Assembly (NCBI GenBank): GCA_020636915.1
Contig: JACJWV010000003.1
Location: 309,397-373,396, forward strand
Direction: 5' to 3'
DNA: 64,000 nt
Source: Nocardioides sp.
GTDB taxonomy: Bacteria; Actinomycetota; Actinomycetes; Propionibacteriales; Nocardioidaceae
The translations under genes were made by a program, and so were the position numbers. The first letter of the stretch is position 1, and each line of letters begins with the position of its first letter. Below are positions 44,974 through 53,005 of the stretch, one piece after another. The notes below the pieces were generated by a model, which was not told where the DNA came from, did no database searches, and saw nothing but the letters and a program-made list of their open reading frames with translations.

Positions 44974-45297
44974 CGGCGGGGGCGCCGGCAGCTGCGCGGC
45001 CGACGAAGGAGCGTCAAACCGAGGCGTGGCGCCGCAGCGGCGCCCTAGCCCGGCGGACGCTGTCGGCGACACGGCGAGGTAGCGACGAGGAGGCCACGCA
45101 GGGACGGCGACCCCCGCCACCCCGCACCGACCGGCTCCTCGCGGCGGGGGACGCCGGCAGCTGCGAGGCCGACGAAGGAGCGTCAAACCGAGGCGTGGCG
45201 CCGCAGCGGACCTCGACCCCGGCGGACGCCGTCGGCGACACGGCGAGGTAGCGACGAGGAGGCCACGCAGGGACGGCGACCCCCGCCACCCCGCACC
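44974..45297. repeat. Tandem pair of a dispersed 155-bp repeat
   Basis: Copy 1 (44974-45128) and copy 2 (45142-45297) are direct repeats with a period of 168 bases. The 42-base stretch beginning GCCGACGAAGGAG is identical in both, and the last 77 bases differ at one position. A third copy begins at 63977 and is cut by the window end. The pair fills the 388-base gap between the lipoprotein and thioesterase-like genes; no gene is seen in it. Its origin is unknown. Confidence 0.88.
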
Positions 45298-45330
45298 CGG
45301 GACCATTGCGACGACCGCGAGAATGCGACG

Positions 45331-46188
45331 GTGACCGACCCGATCTCCTTCTTCACCCCCACCGGCGACCCGGCGACGCCCACCCTGCAGCCCGCCCCGC
45401 TCGCCTGCAGCATGTGGAGCGACGACCAGATGCACGGCGTGGCACTGAGCGGCGCGCTCTCGTGGGCCGCCGAGCGGGAGCTGGCCGCCGCGGGGCGGAC
45501 CGACCTGCGACCGGCGCGCTGGGCGGTGGACCTGTTCCGCCCGGCCCGGATGGTGCCGTGCACGCTGACCGCCGAGGTCGAGCGCGAGGGTCGGCGGATC
45601 TGCCTGGTCGACGTCATCCTGACCCAGGAGGGCGAGCGGGTCGCGCGGGGGACGGCGACCTTCCTGCGGCCCTCGGCCAGCGCCGACGGCGAGGTCTGGT
45701 CGCCGGCCGAACGACCCTCACCGCCGCCCACCGACGTCGTGCCGCCGGCGACGACCGAGCCGCGCGCGCCGTACGTCGCCTCGTCGCAGGGCTGGTCGCA
45801 GAACTTCCTCGAGCACCAGAACGGCGACCGCAAGGCGACCTGGAGCACGGCGGTCCCGATCCTGCCGGACGAGCCGCTCACCGGCTTCCAGGCCGCAGCC
45901 GCCACCGCCGACGGGGCGAGCATGGTGACCAACTGGGGCAGCCGGGGCGTGCAGTACATCAACACCGACATCACCCTCACGCTCGCGCGCGAGCCCGACG
46001 GGATCGAGATCGGGCTGCTCGCGACCGACCGGGTGGAGAACGACGGCATCGCGGTCGGCACCGCCTCGGTCTTCGACCGCAGCGGCCCGCTGGGCACGGT
46101 CGTCGTGGCGGCGCTCGCCAACGCGCGTCGCACCGTCGACCTGGGCTCGGTGTCCTACACCGACGACGGGCGGCGGCAGCGCGGCTGA
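45331..46188 (+). CDS. Acyl-CoA thioesterase-like (double hotdog) protein
   Basis: A 285-residue protein with two hotdog-like halves joined by a proline-rich linker (about 122-150). The first half includes SMWSDDQMHGVALSGALSWAAER and VDLFRPARMVPCTLTAEVEREGRR; the second includes GVQYINTDITLTLAREPDG. This is the pattern of TesB-type acyl-CoA thioesterases, here with unknown chain specificity. GTG start. Confidence 0.75.
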   Translation: MTDPISFFTPTGDPATPTLQPAPLACSMWSDDQMHGVALSGALSWAAERELAAAGRTDLRPARWAVDLFRPARMVPCTLTAEVEREGRRICLVDVILTQEGERVARGTATFLRPSASADGEVWSPAERPSPPPTDVVPPATTEPRAPYVASSQGWSQNFLEHQNGDRKATWSTAVPILPDEPLTGFQAAAATADGASMVTNWGSRGVQYINTDITLTLAREPDGIEIGLLATDRVENDGIAVGTASVFDRSGPLGTVVVAALANARRTVDLGSVSYTDDGRRQRG

Positions 46189-46197
46189 TCCGCGATC

Positions 46198-46647
46198 ATG
46201 GCGCGCGTGAAGGTCGTCCTCGCGCTGCTGCTCGCCCCGCTGCTCGCGGGCTGCGCGTCCGGCTCCTCGGCGCCGGAGGACCACCCGGGGCCGGAGGGAT
46301 CGTGGATCTCGATGGTGCCCGGCGACGCCCTCGCGTTCGACGGGCCCGGCGGGGAGCTGCTCCTGATCTACGTCGACGAGACGTACTCCATGGACGGCGT
46401 CAACGCGTCCGCGCTGACCTGGGAGCGGGGCGAGCACGTCACGACCGACTACGTCGTCCAGGTGGACGACGGGACCGTGTGGTGGTACGGCCGCAAGGGC
46501 TCGTGGCGTGCCGGCCGGCACGGCGAGGAGCCGCGCGAGGTGGAGATCGTCGACCACCGGGCGGCCTTCGGCGACCGGGTCGTCACGCTCTCCGAGGACG
46601 GCGAGCCCGTGCAGGTCGAGACGCCGGACGGCGTCTACACGAGATGA
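46198..46647 (+). CDS. Small lipoprotein of unknown function
   Basis: A 149-residue protein with a signal sequence and lipobox PLLAGCAS. The mature part is rich in acidic and aromatic residues (VWWYGRKGSW) and lacks further cysteines. I do not recognise a family. It starts nine bases after the thioesterase-like gene and may be cotranscribed with it. Confidence 0.68.
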   Translation: MARVKVVLALLLAPLLAGCASGSSAPEDHPGPEGSWISMVPGDALAFDGPGGELLLIYVDETYSMDGVNASALTWERGEHVTTDYVVQVDDGTVWWYGRKGSWRAGRHGEEPREVEIVDHRAAFGDRVVTLSEDGEPVQVETPDGVYTR

Positions 46648-46659
46648 CCGCTACGCGAC

Positions 46660-47184
46660 CTACGCCGCCGCGGGGCGCCCGGGCGCACGGGCGGCGGTCA
46701 CCGGCTGGACGGCCCGGTCGCCCACGGCGAAGGAGTAGCTGACGGTCGCGCCGTCCCTCTCCCGCTCGGCCTCCGGCGCGGCGCTCGCCATCATCCGGGC
46801 GACGGCCCGGTTGCCGGCACCGGCGAAGACCTCGACGCGCTCGATGCCGCGCGCGGCCAGGTCGTCGAGGAGCGCGGCGGCGAGTGCGGACCCGATCCCC
46901 TCCCGTTGCCGCTCGTCCGCGACGACCAGCGCGATCTCTGCCGCGCGGCACGGCCCGATGCGCACCCAGACGCCGTGCGCCACGAGCTCGTCACCGACGT
47001 ACCCGAGCAGGGCGCGCCCCCGCACCCCCTCGGGCAGCAGGGCCCGCACGACCGACGGGAGCGGCTTCGGCCCGATCGCGGTCTGGAAGCGGAGGTACGC
47101 CGAGTCCGGCGACAGCCCTGCGAGGAGCGCGGTCAGCGCGCCGGCGTCGGCCGGGTCGGCCGGGCGGAACATCAGGGCGGTCAT
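46660..47184 (-). CDS. GNAT family N-acetyltransferase
   Basis: A 174-residue acetyltransferase. The acetyl-CoA loop reads VVADERQREGIGSALAAALL, a standard Q/RxxGxG/A variant. It begins at the ATG 47184, preceded by AGGAGG. The target molecule cannot be inferred. It is divergent from a TetR regulator with an operator-like dyad between, so it is probably regulated by that protein. Confidence 0.83.
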   Translation of the reverse strand: MTALMFRPADPADAGALTALLAGLSPDSAYLRFQTAIGPKPLPSVVRALLPEGVRGRALLGYVGDELVAHGVWVRIGPCRAAEIALVVADERQREGIGSALAAALLDDLAARGIERVEVFAGAGNRAVARMMASAAPEAERERDGATVSYSFAVGDRAVQPVTAARAPGRPAAA

Positions 47185-47210
47185 CTCAGTCCTCCTCCGA
47201 ACTTCTGGAA

Positions 47211-47242
47211 CAAACAATACGAACGATCGTACTATTTGTTTG
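47211..47242. promoter_or_regulatory. 32-bp imperfect palindrome, probable TetR operator
   Basis: CAAACAATACGAACGA and TCGTACTATTTGTTTG are inverted with 12 of 16 positions pairing, centred on CGATCG. It is the AT-rich part of the space between the GNAT and TetR starts, 27 and 40 bases away, and fits a site controlling both. Confidence 0.75.
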
Positions 47243-47281
47243 CCCGATCCCACCACCCCTGCGATCTAGGATGTGCCGGAC

Positions 47282-47941
47282 ATGACAGTCGAGACCGACG
47301 AGCCCGGGCGGGCCGCGAGCGACGGACGGATCCGACGGGGCGACCGGACCCGGCGCGAGGTGCTGCGCGTCGCGGTGGACATCGCGTCGGTCGAGGGCCT
47401 CGACGGCCTGTCGATCGGGCGGCTCGCGACCGAGCTGGGCCTGAGCAAGAGCGGGCTGATCGGGCACTTCGGCAGCAAGGAGGAGCTCCAGCTGGCCACG
47501 ATCCGCGCCGCCCGCGCGATCTTCGCCCGCAGCGTCATCGAGCCGGCGCTCGAGCAGCCTCCCGGCCTGGCGCAGGTGCGGGCGCTGATCGACGCGTGGC
47601 TGACCTACTCCAGCGACCGACGCTTCCCCGGAGGCTGCTTCTTCGCCCGCGCGTCGCACGAGTACGCCGCGCGGCCCGGTGCGGTCCGCGACGCGCTCGC
47701 CGTCGTGGACCAGGAGTGGCTCGGCCTCCTCGAGGAGTCGGTCCGGGCCGCCCAGGCGGTCGGTGAGATCGCTCCCGACGCCGACGCCGCCCAGCTCACC
47801 TACGAGCTCGACGCCTACCTGGACTCCGCCAACCTGCGATCGCTGCTCGGCCGCCCCGGCGTCTACGAGCAGGCCGCACGCGCGGTCCGCGAGCGGCTCG
47901 ACGCCGCTGCCGGCGTACCGTCCGTCCAGCAGTCCTCGTGA
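47282..47941 (+). CDS. TetR-family transcriptional regulator
   Basis: A 219-residue regulator. The N-terminal helix-turn-helix is GLDGLSIGRLATELGLSKSG followed by LIGHFGSKEELQLATI; the C-terminal ligand domain includes SSDRRFPGGCFFARASHEYAARPG, typical of the TetR_C_6/YjdC-like group. ATG 47282 is used; GTG 47273 is possible. It presumably represses itself and the divergent GNAT gene through the 47211-47242 palindrome. Confidence 0.85.
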   Translation: MTVETDEPGRAASDGRIRRGDRTRREVLRVAVDIASVEGLDGLSIGRLATELGLSKSGLIGHFGSKEELQLATIRAARAIFARSVIEPALEQPPGLAQVRALIDAWLTYSSDRRFPGGCFFARASHEYAARPGAVRDALAVVDQEWLGLLEESVRAAQAVGEIAPDADAAQLTYELDAYLDSANLRSLLGRPGVYEQAARAVRERLDAAAGVPSVQQSS

Positions 47942-48067
47942 CGCCCGCCCGGTCGCTCGCCGGACGGGGGACATCAGCTCCGCAGCACGATGTCGAGAAC
48001 GGACGGCCGGCTCCGTCCCTGGGGTGTGCCGACCACCACGGCGGCACCGGACCGAGGAGAGATCGAG

Positions 48068-48481
48068 ATGGCGAAGTACCTGTTGCTCAAGCACTACCGC
48101 GGCGGCCCGACCCGCACCGAGGCCGGCTGCATCCCGATGGACCAGTGGACGCCGCAGGAGGTGCGGGACCACATCGCGTTCATGGACCACGTGGCCGACA
48201 CGCTCCGCGAGCGCGGCGAGTTCGTCGACGCCCAGGCGCTCTCCCCCGAGGGTGCGTTCGTCCGGTACGACGGCGAGGGTCGCGCGCCGGTGACCGACGG
48301 GCCGTTCGCGGAGACCAAGGACCTGATCGCCGGCTGGATGGCGATCGACGTCGAGTCGGTCGAGCGCGCCCACGAGGTGGCCGCGTTCCTCTCCTCGGCA
48401 CCCGGCGCCGGCGGGGTGGCGCTGCAGGAGTGGATCGAGGTGCGGCCGTTCCTCGACGAGCGGCCCGGCGAGCTCGACTGA
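48068..48481 (+). CDS. YCII-related DGPF domain protein
   Basis: A 137-residue ferredoxin-like-fold protein of the YCII/DGPF family: MAKYLLLKHYRGG opens the fold and VTDGPFAETKDLIAGW carries the name-giving DGPF motif. Such proteins are regularly encoded beside ECF42 sigma factors, exactly as here, and form part of that regulon; their biochemical role is not settled. The ATG follows GAGGAGAG by about six bases, a strong ribosome site. Confidence 0.88.
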   Translation: MAKYLLLKHYRGGPTRTEAGCIPMDQWTPQEVRDHIAFMDHVADTLRERGEFVDAQALSPEGAFVRYDGEGRAPVTDGPFAETKDLIAGWMAIDVESVERAHEVAAFLSSAPGAGGVALQEWIEVRPFLDERPGELD

Positions 48482-48497
48482 CCGTGGGTGGCTGACC

Positions 48498-49658
48498 GTG
48501 GGCGGCGTGGCTGACGACCGGCTCGAGGAGCTGGTCCGGGACCTCACCCCACGGGTCCTGGGCGCCCTCGTCCGCCGCGGAGCGGACTTCGCGTCGGCCG
48601 AGGACGCCGTCCAGGAGGCGCTGGTCGAGGCGGTACGCCGCTGGCCGGACGCGATGCCCGAAGACCCGGCGGGGTGGCTGGTCACGGTCGCCTGGCGCAA
48701 GCTGGTCGACGCGGGCCGCTCCGAGACGGCCCGGCGCGCGCGGGAGGAGCGGGTCGCCGACGAGCCGGCGCCCGGGCCGGCCGAGGAGGGGGACGACACG
48801 CTGCTGCTGCTCTTCTTGTGCTGCCACCCCGCGCTGACCCCGGCCTCGGCCGTCCCCCTCACGCTGCGGGCCGTCGGCGGGCTCACCACCCGGCAGATCG
48901 CCGGAGCCTTCCTCGTGCCGGAGCCGACGATGGCGCAGCGGATCAGCCGCGCCAAGCGCACCGTCGCCGACGCGGGGGTCGGGCCTCCCGGCGACCTGCG
49001 CGCCGTGCTGCAGGTGCTCTACCTGGTCTTCAACGAGGGCTACACCGGCGACGTCGACCTGGCCGCGGAGGCGATCCGGCTGACCCGGATGCTCGCCGCG
49101 GCGAGCGACGAGCCCGAGGTCGGCGGGCTGCTCGCCCTGATGCTGCTCCACCACGCGCGGCGGGCCGCGCGCTGGACCGACGAGGGGGCACTGGTACCGC
49201 TCGAGGAGCAGGACCGCTCCCGGTGGGACACCCGCCTGGTCGCCGAGGGGGTCGACGTCCTCCAGACTGCGCTTGCCCAGGACCGGCTGGGCGAGTACCA
49301 GGCCCAGGCCGCGATCGCCGCCCTGCACTGCGACGCACCGTCGGCGGCGGAGACCGACTGGCCGCAGGTCCTGGAGTGGTACGACGAGCTGCTGGCGCTC
49401 ACCGGCTCACCCGTCGTCGCGCTCAACCGGGCGGTCGTGGTCGGCGAGGTCGACGGCCCGCTCGCGGGGCTGGCCGCGCTGCGCGCCGTACCCCCGGACG
49501 TGCCGCGCCGGACGGCCGTGCAGGCGTGGCTCACCGAGCGCGCGGGCGACCGGCCGGCCGCGCACGCGCTCTACGCCGCCGCCGCGTCGCAGGCCGGGAA
49601 CCTCGCCGAGCGCGACCACCTGGTGCGCCAGGCGGCCCGGCTGCACGGTTCGGGGTGA
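48498..49658 (+). CDS. ECF42-type RNA polymerase sigma factor
   Basis: A 386-residue sigma factor, double the usual ECF length. Regions 2 and 4 occupy about 1-170 (SAEDAVQEALVEAVRRWP; LTTRQIAGAFLVPEPTMAQRISRAK). The C-terminal 200 residues form the helical extension of ECF42 (DUF6596-type), with YLVFNEGYTG and SPVVALNRAVVVGEVDGP. In this group the extension replaces an anti-sigma factor as the control part. It follows the DGPF gene after 16 bases in the same operon; GTG start. Confidence 0.88.
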   Translation: MGGVADDRLEELVRDLTPRVLGALVRRGADFASAEDAVQEALVEAVRRWPDAMPEDPAGWLVTVAWRKLVDAGRSETARRAREERVADEPAPGPAEEGDDTLLLLFLCCHPALTPASAVPLTLRAVGGLTTRQIAGAFLVPEPTMAQRISRAKRTVADAGVGPPGDLRAVLQVLYLVFNEGYTGDVDLAAEAIRLTRMLAAASDEPEVGGLLALMLLHHARRAARWTDEGALVPLEEQDRSRWDTRLVAEGVDVLQTALAQDRLGEYQAQAAIAALHCDAPSAAETDWPQVLEWYDELLALTGSPVVALNRAVVVGEVDGPLAGLAALRAVPPDVPRRTAVQAWLTERAGDRPAAHALYAAAASQAGNLAERDHLVRQAARLHGSG

Positions 49659-49688
49659 GCCCGGGGATGTCGGCGGGTGCGCGTGAGC

Positions 49689-49749
49689 GTTCAATTGTTC
49701 CGCTCTCGGGCGGGCGGCCCGGGCGCCGTTCGCGACCAAGCAATTGAAC
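49689..49749. repeat. 61-bp segment bounded by GTTCAATTG / CAATTGAAC
   Basis: The same nine-base terminal motif that bounds the neighbouring 505-base element also bounds this short GC-rich segment. It could be a remnant or an internally deleted copy of that element, or a pair of target-like sites. Confidence 0.55.
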
Positions 49750-49788
49750 GGCCAGGTACCGGCTACCCGCCGGTAGCGGTGCCTGAGC

Positions 49789-50293
49789 GTTCAATTGCGG
49801 CTCTCCTGCTGCATCCGTGGGTGTCGTGACCCGGGCCGGCGACCGTGGGCTGGGGGTGCCACGGGGTTGCGACCGGCAGGCCGACGAGGCGGGGACGGCC
49901 CGCGGGTGTCGGCGCGGTCTCCCGGCCTGGGGGTTGATCGGTGGTCCTGCTGTCGACACCTGCCCGGGGAGACCCGCACGACACGCCGGGCCGGAGCGGC
50001 GTGTCGTGCGGGTTTCCCCCGACCGGTTCGACCTGGCGTGGCTGGTGTGACCGCTGAGACGTCTCGGACCCATGGTGGTGGCGCGGGCGGCCGCGTAGCG
50101 GCGGCGCGGGCGGAGCCCGGGCCGACAAACCGCGCCCTCGAGCCGACCGGCAGGGACCCGCAGTCAAGGACGGCCGCAGGCCGCCGCGCAGCGGCCGAGC
50201 GCCAGCGAGGTCCTGGACGGCGGGAGCCGGTCGGCTACCGCGCGGCCGCCCGACCAGCTACCCACGGATGCGTCACAAGAGCCTCAATTGAAC
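49789..50293. mobile_element. Non-coding element with terminal inverted repeats, copy A
   Basis: Ends are inverted over 35 bases with a six-base mismatched block: GTTCAATTG, then GGCTCT, then GCATCCGTGGGT on the left and ACCCACGGATGC, AGAGCC, CAATTGAAC on the right. Inside is a 15-base perfect hairpin (49973-50012, CCCGCACGACACGCC and its complement). An 83-base stretch (49905-49987) is identical to the reverse complement of 62011-62093 in copy B. No protein gene with believable codon use is inside. MITE-like structure; it fills most of the 678-base gap between the ECF42 and zwf genes. Confidence 0.8.
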
Positions 50294-50336
50294 GAAAACC
50301 ACCGGTCGCCAGCGGCGCGTCCCCGCCCCGACCCCG

Positions 50337-51782
50337 CTACTGCCCGTAGTCGTTGTGCTCGCGCCAGGACCGCTCGAACGGCAGCCGCCAGGCGTGCGGG
50401 GCGACGAGCTGGTGGATGGCGTTGGGTCCCCAGCTGCCGACGGGGTAGGTGCGGACCGGGGACGGGGTGACCAGGAGCGGGATCGACTTCTCCCACAGGG
50501 TCTCGATGCCGGCGGCCGTCGTGAACAGCGTGTGGTCGCCGCGGAGCGCGTCGTGGATGAGCCGCTCGTAGGCCTCGAGCACCGCGAGCGAGGACGACGT
50601 CTCGTGGGTCGCGAACTGCATCGAGAGCTTCTCCAGCTTCATGCCCGGCCCGGGGCGCTTGCCGTAGAAGGACAGCGACATCCGCGACTGGTCGGCGAGG
50701 TCGAAGGTGAGGTGGTCGGGACCCTGGGTGCCGGCGTTCGAGCCGCGCGGGAACATCGTCAGCGGCGGCTCCTTGAACGCGATCGAGATGATCCGCGCAC
50801 CCTCGGCCATCTTCTTGCCGGTGCGCAGGTAGAACGGCACGCCCGCCCAGCGCCAGTTGTCGATCTCGACCTTGAGCGCCACGAACGTCTCGGTGTCGGA
50901 GTCGTCGGCGACCTCGTCGTGGTCGCGGTACCCGGCGTACTGGCCGCGCACGACGTTGTGCGGCTCGATCGGGCGCATCGACCGGAACACCTTGAGCTTC
51001 TCGTCGCTGATCGGGCCCGGCGCGAGCGACGTCGGCGGCTCCATCGCCATGAACGCCAGCACCTGCATCAGGTGGGTGACGACCATGTCGCGGTAGGCAC
51101 CGGTGCCCTCGTAGAAGCGGCTGCGGCCCTCCAGCCCCAGCGTCTCGGGGACGTCGATCTGCACGTGGTCGATGAAGTTGCGGTTCCAGATCGGCTCGAA
51201 GAGGCCGTTGGCGAAGCGGAACGCCAGGATGTTCTGGGCGGCCTCCTTGCCGAGGAAGTGGTCGATGCGGAAGATCTGGGCCTCGTCGAAGACCTGGTGC
51301 AGCCGCTCGTTGAGCCGGCGGGCGGACTCGAGGTCGGTCCCGAAGGGCTTCTCCATCACGATCCGCGACTGCTTGACCAGCCCGGCCTCGTCGAGCTGTC
51401 GTACGACGTCCAGCGCGGCCTTCGGCGGGACGCTGAGGTAGTGCAGGAAGTCGACCGGCCGGCCGCCGCGCGCGAGCTCGGTCTCCGCCTCCCGCACCGC
51501 CTCGGCCAGCGCCGGCGGTCCGGCGCTCTGCGGGACGAAGCTGAGCATCCCGGAGAACGTCTCCCACTCCTCCGGGGACAGCGCCCGCTTGCCGAACTCC
51601 TCGCACGACTCGTGGGCGATCCGCACGAACCCCTCGGTGTCGACGTCGTCCAGCGACGTGCCGACGATCCGGGTGTCGTCGAGCAGCCCGGCCTGCCACA
51701 GGCGCATCAGACCCGGGAGCAGCTTGCGCCGCGACAGGTCGCCGGTCGCGCCGAAGAGCACGATGACGTGGGCGTTCTCCAT
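50337..51782 (-). CDS. zwf: Glucose-6-phosphate dehydrogenase
   Basis: A 481-residue enzyme making 6-phosphogluconolactone and NAD(P)H at the entry of the pentose phosphate pathway. The coenzyme motif is LFGATGDLSRRKLLPGL, the substrate-binding signature RIDHFLGKEAAQNIL, and EKPFGTDLESA and KMAEGARIISI are also typical. The ATG at 51782 directly precedes the fold (MENAHVIV); GTG 51791 is possible. Neither opcA nor transaldolase is adjacent, so this may be a second, stand-alone copy. Confidence 0.93.
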   Translation of the reverse strand: MENAHVIVLFGATGDLSRRKLLPGLMRLWQAGLLDDTRIVGTSLDDVDTEGFVRIAHESCEEFGKRALSPEEWETFSGMLSFVPQSAGPPALAEAVREAETELARGGRPVDFLHYLSVPPKAALDVVRQLDEAGLVKQSRIVMEKPFGTDLESARRLNERLHQVFDEAQIFRIDHFLGKEAAQNILAFRFANGLFEPIWNRNFIDHVQIDVPETLGLEGRSRFYEGTGAYRDMVVTHLMQVLAFMAMEPPTSLAPGPISDEKLKVFRSMRPIEPHNVVRGQYAGYRDHDEVADDSDTETFVALKVEIDNWRWAGVPFYLRTGKKMAEGARIISIAFKEPPLTMFPRGSNAGTQGPDHLTFDLADQSRMSLSFYGKRPGPGMKLEKLSMQFATHETSSSLAVLEAYERLIHDALRGDHTLFTTAAGIETLWEKSIPLLVTPSPVRTYPVGSWGPNAIHQLVAPHAWRLPFERSWREHNDYGQ

Positions 51783-51817
51783 GACGACCACGGTAACCAG
51801 AAGTTGTGACGGCTACG

Positions 51818-53005
51818 TCACGCCGGGGCGGACGACCTCGCCAGCCGGTCGTGGGCGGACAGCGCGACCACGACGCCCGCTACGAGCACCCACACCACCG
51901 CCTCGGCGTCCAGGCCGCCCGGGACGGCGGCGACGGCCGCCGCGGCCACCATGGGTACGGCGAGGCACGCCGCCACCGGCACCCGCCCGTGTGCGAGGTG
52001 GATCCCGGCCGAGAGCAGCGCGTAGCCGCCGTACGCGACCACGAGGATCCACCGCACCCGGTCCCCCACGTCCTCGTGCGGAGCCGCGACCAGCCCGCCG
52101 AGCACCGCGGCGACGGTCGCGAGCCCGAGCGTCGCCAGCAGGTGCGCCGGCCAGGAGAGCCGCGGGGACAGCCCGCGGTCGGGCAGCAGCGCGACGCCGG
52201 CGTACCCGAAGCGGACGGCGACCGCCCAGAGGCCGAACATCAGCGCGAAGGCGCCGGCACCGGTGACGGCCAATGGCCGGTTCCACTCGGCCTCGCTCGC
52301 GGCGTCGATGATCTGCACCAGCCCCTCGCCCAGCACGATGAGCACGAAGAGGCCGAGCCGCTCGCCCAGGTGGGGCACGTCGGCGTCGACCGTCTCGATG
52401 GTCGCCGGCACCTGCTCGGCGCGCCCGCGGTTGCGCCCGCGGCGGGAGGAGCGGACGCGGTCGAGGCGTTCCTGGGTGCTGGCGACCAGCCGGTCCTTGC
52501 TGGTGGACACCAGGAACCACAGGTCGATGGTCAGTCCGAGCGCCCACAGCGCGTACTGGGCCGTGCCCTCGAACCAGAACGACACGACCCACGGCACGAT
52601 CCCGCCGCCGGTCTGCACGATCGGCAGGTCCGTGACCACGGTGGCCCGCTGCCAGGGCCGGCCGGCGAGGAACCGGCCGACGACGTACGCGATCGCGAAC
52701 GCCCGCGCGTGCTCGTCGTGGATCTCGGGCACGGCCGCGGTCATCACGCCGAGCACGAACATCGCGCCGAGGATCAGGCCGACGTGCGCCTCCTGGCCGG
52801 CGACGTTGCTGTAGAGGGTGAAGCAGGCCCAGATCATCCAGATCGCGGTGTAGGCGATCACGTAGACCCCGATGCCGCCGGCGCTGGTGTCGGAGACGAG
52901 CAGGTGCGCGAGCATCCCGATCCCCGCGACCGCGACCAGGTCGAAGAAGAGCTCCAACCAGCTGGCGTGCCGCTCCTCGGCCCCGGCGACCTCGGGCTCG
53001 CTCAT
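51818..53005 (-). CDS. LtrA (low temperature requirement A) family membrane protein
   Basis: A 395-residue protein with about ten transmembrane helices of the LtrA family, opening with WLELFFDLVAVAGIGMLAHLL and containing HLGERLGLFVLIVLGEGLVQI. The name comes from a Listeria cold-growth mutant; the molecular role is unknown. Its start overlaps the pabB stop by four bases, so it is translated in the pabA-pabB-ltrA operon although a link with folate is not obvious. Confidence 0.85.
   Translation of the reverse strand: MSEPEVAGAEERHASWLELFFDLVAVAGIGMLAHLLVSDTSAGGIGVYVIAYTAIWMIWACFTLYSNVAGQEAHVGLILGAMFVLGVMTAAVPEIHDEHARAFAIAYVVGRFLAGRPWQRATVVTDLPIVQTGGGIVPWVVSFWFEGTAQYALWALGLTIDLWFLVSTSKDRLVASTQERLDRVRSSRRGRNRGRAEQVPATIETVDADVPHLGERLGLFVLIVLGEGLVQIIDAASEAEWNRPLAVTGAGAFALMFGLWAVAVRFGYAGVALLPDRGLSPRLSWPAHLLATLGLATVAAVLGGLVAAPHEDVGDRVRWILVVAYGGYALLSAGIHLAHGRVPVAACLAVPMVAAAAVAAVPGGLDAEAVVWVLVAGVVVALSAHDRLARSSAPA

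Noticed and set aside
49795..50349. Protein genes inside element copy A
   Set aside because: Several frames are open on both strands, none has a family match or consistent codon use, and copy B does not preserve the same frames at full length.
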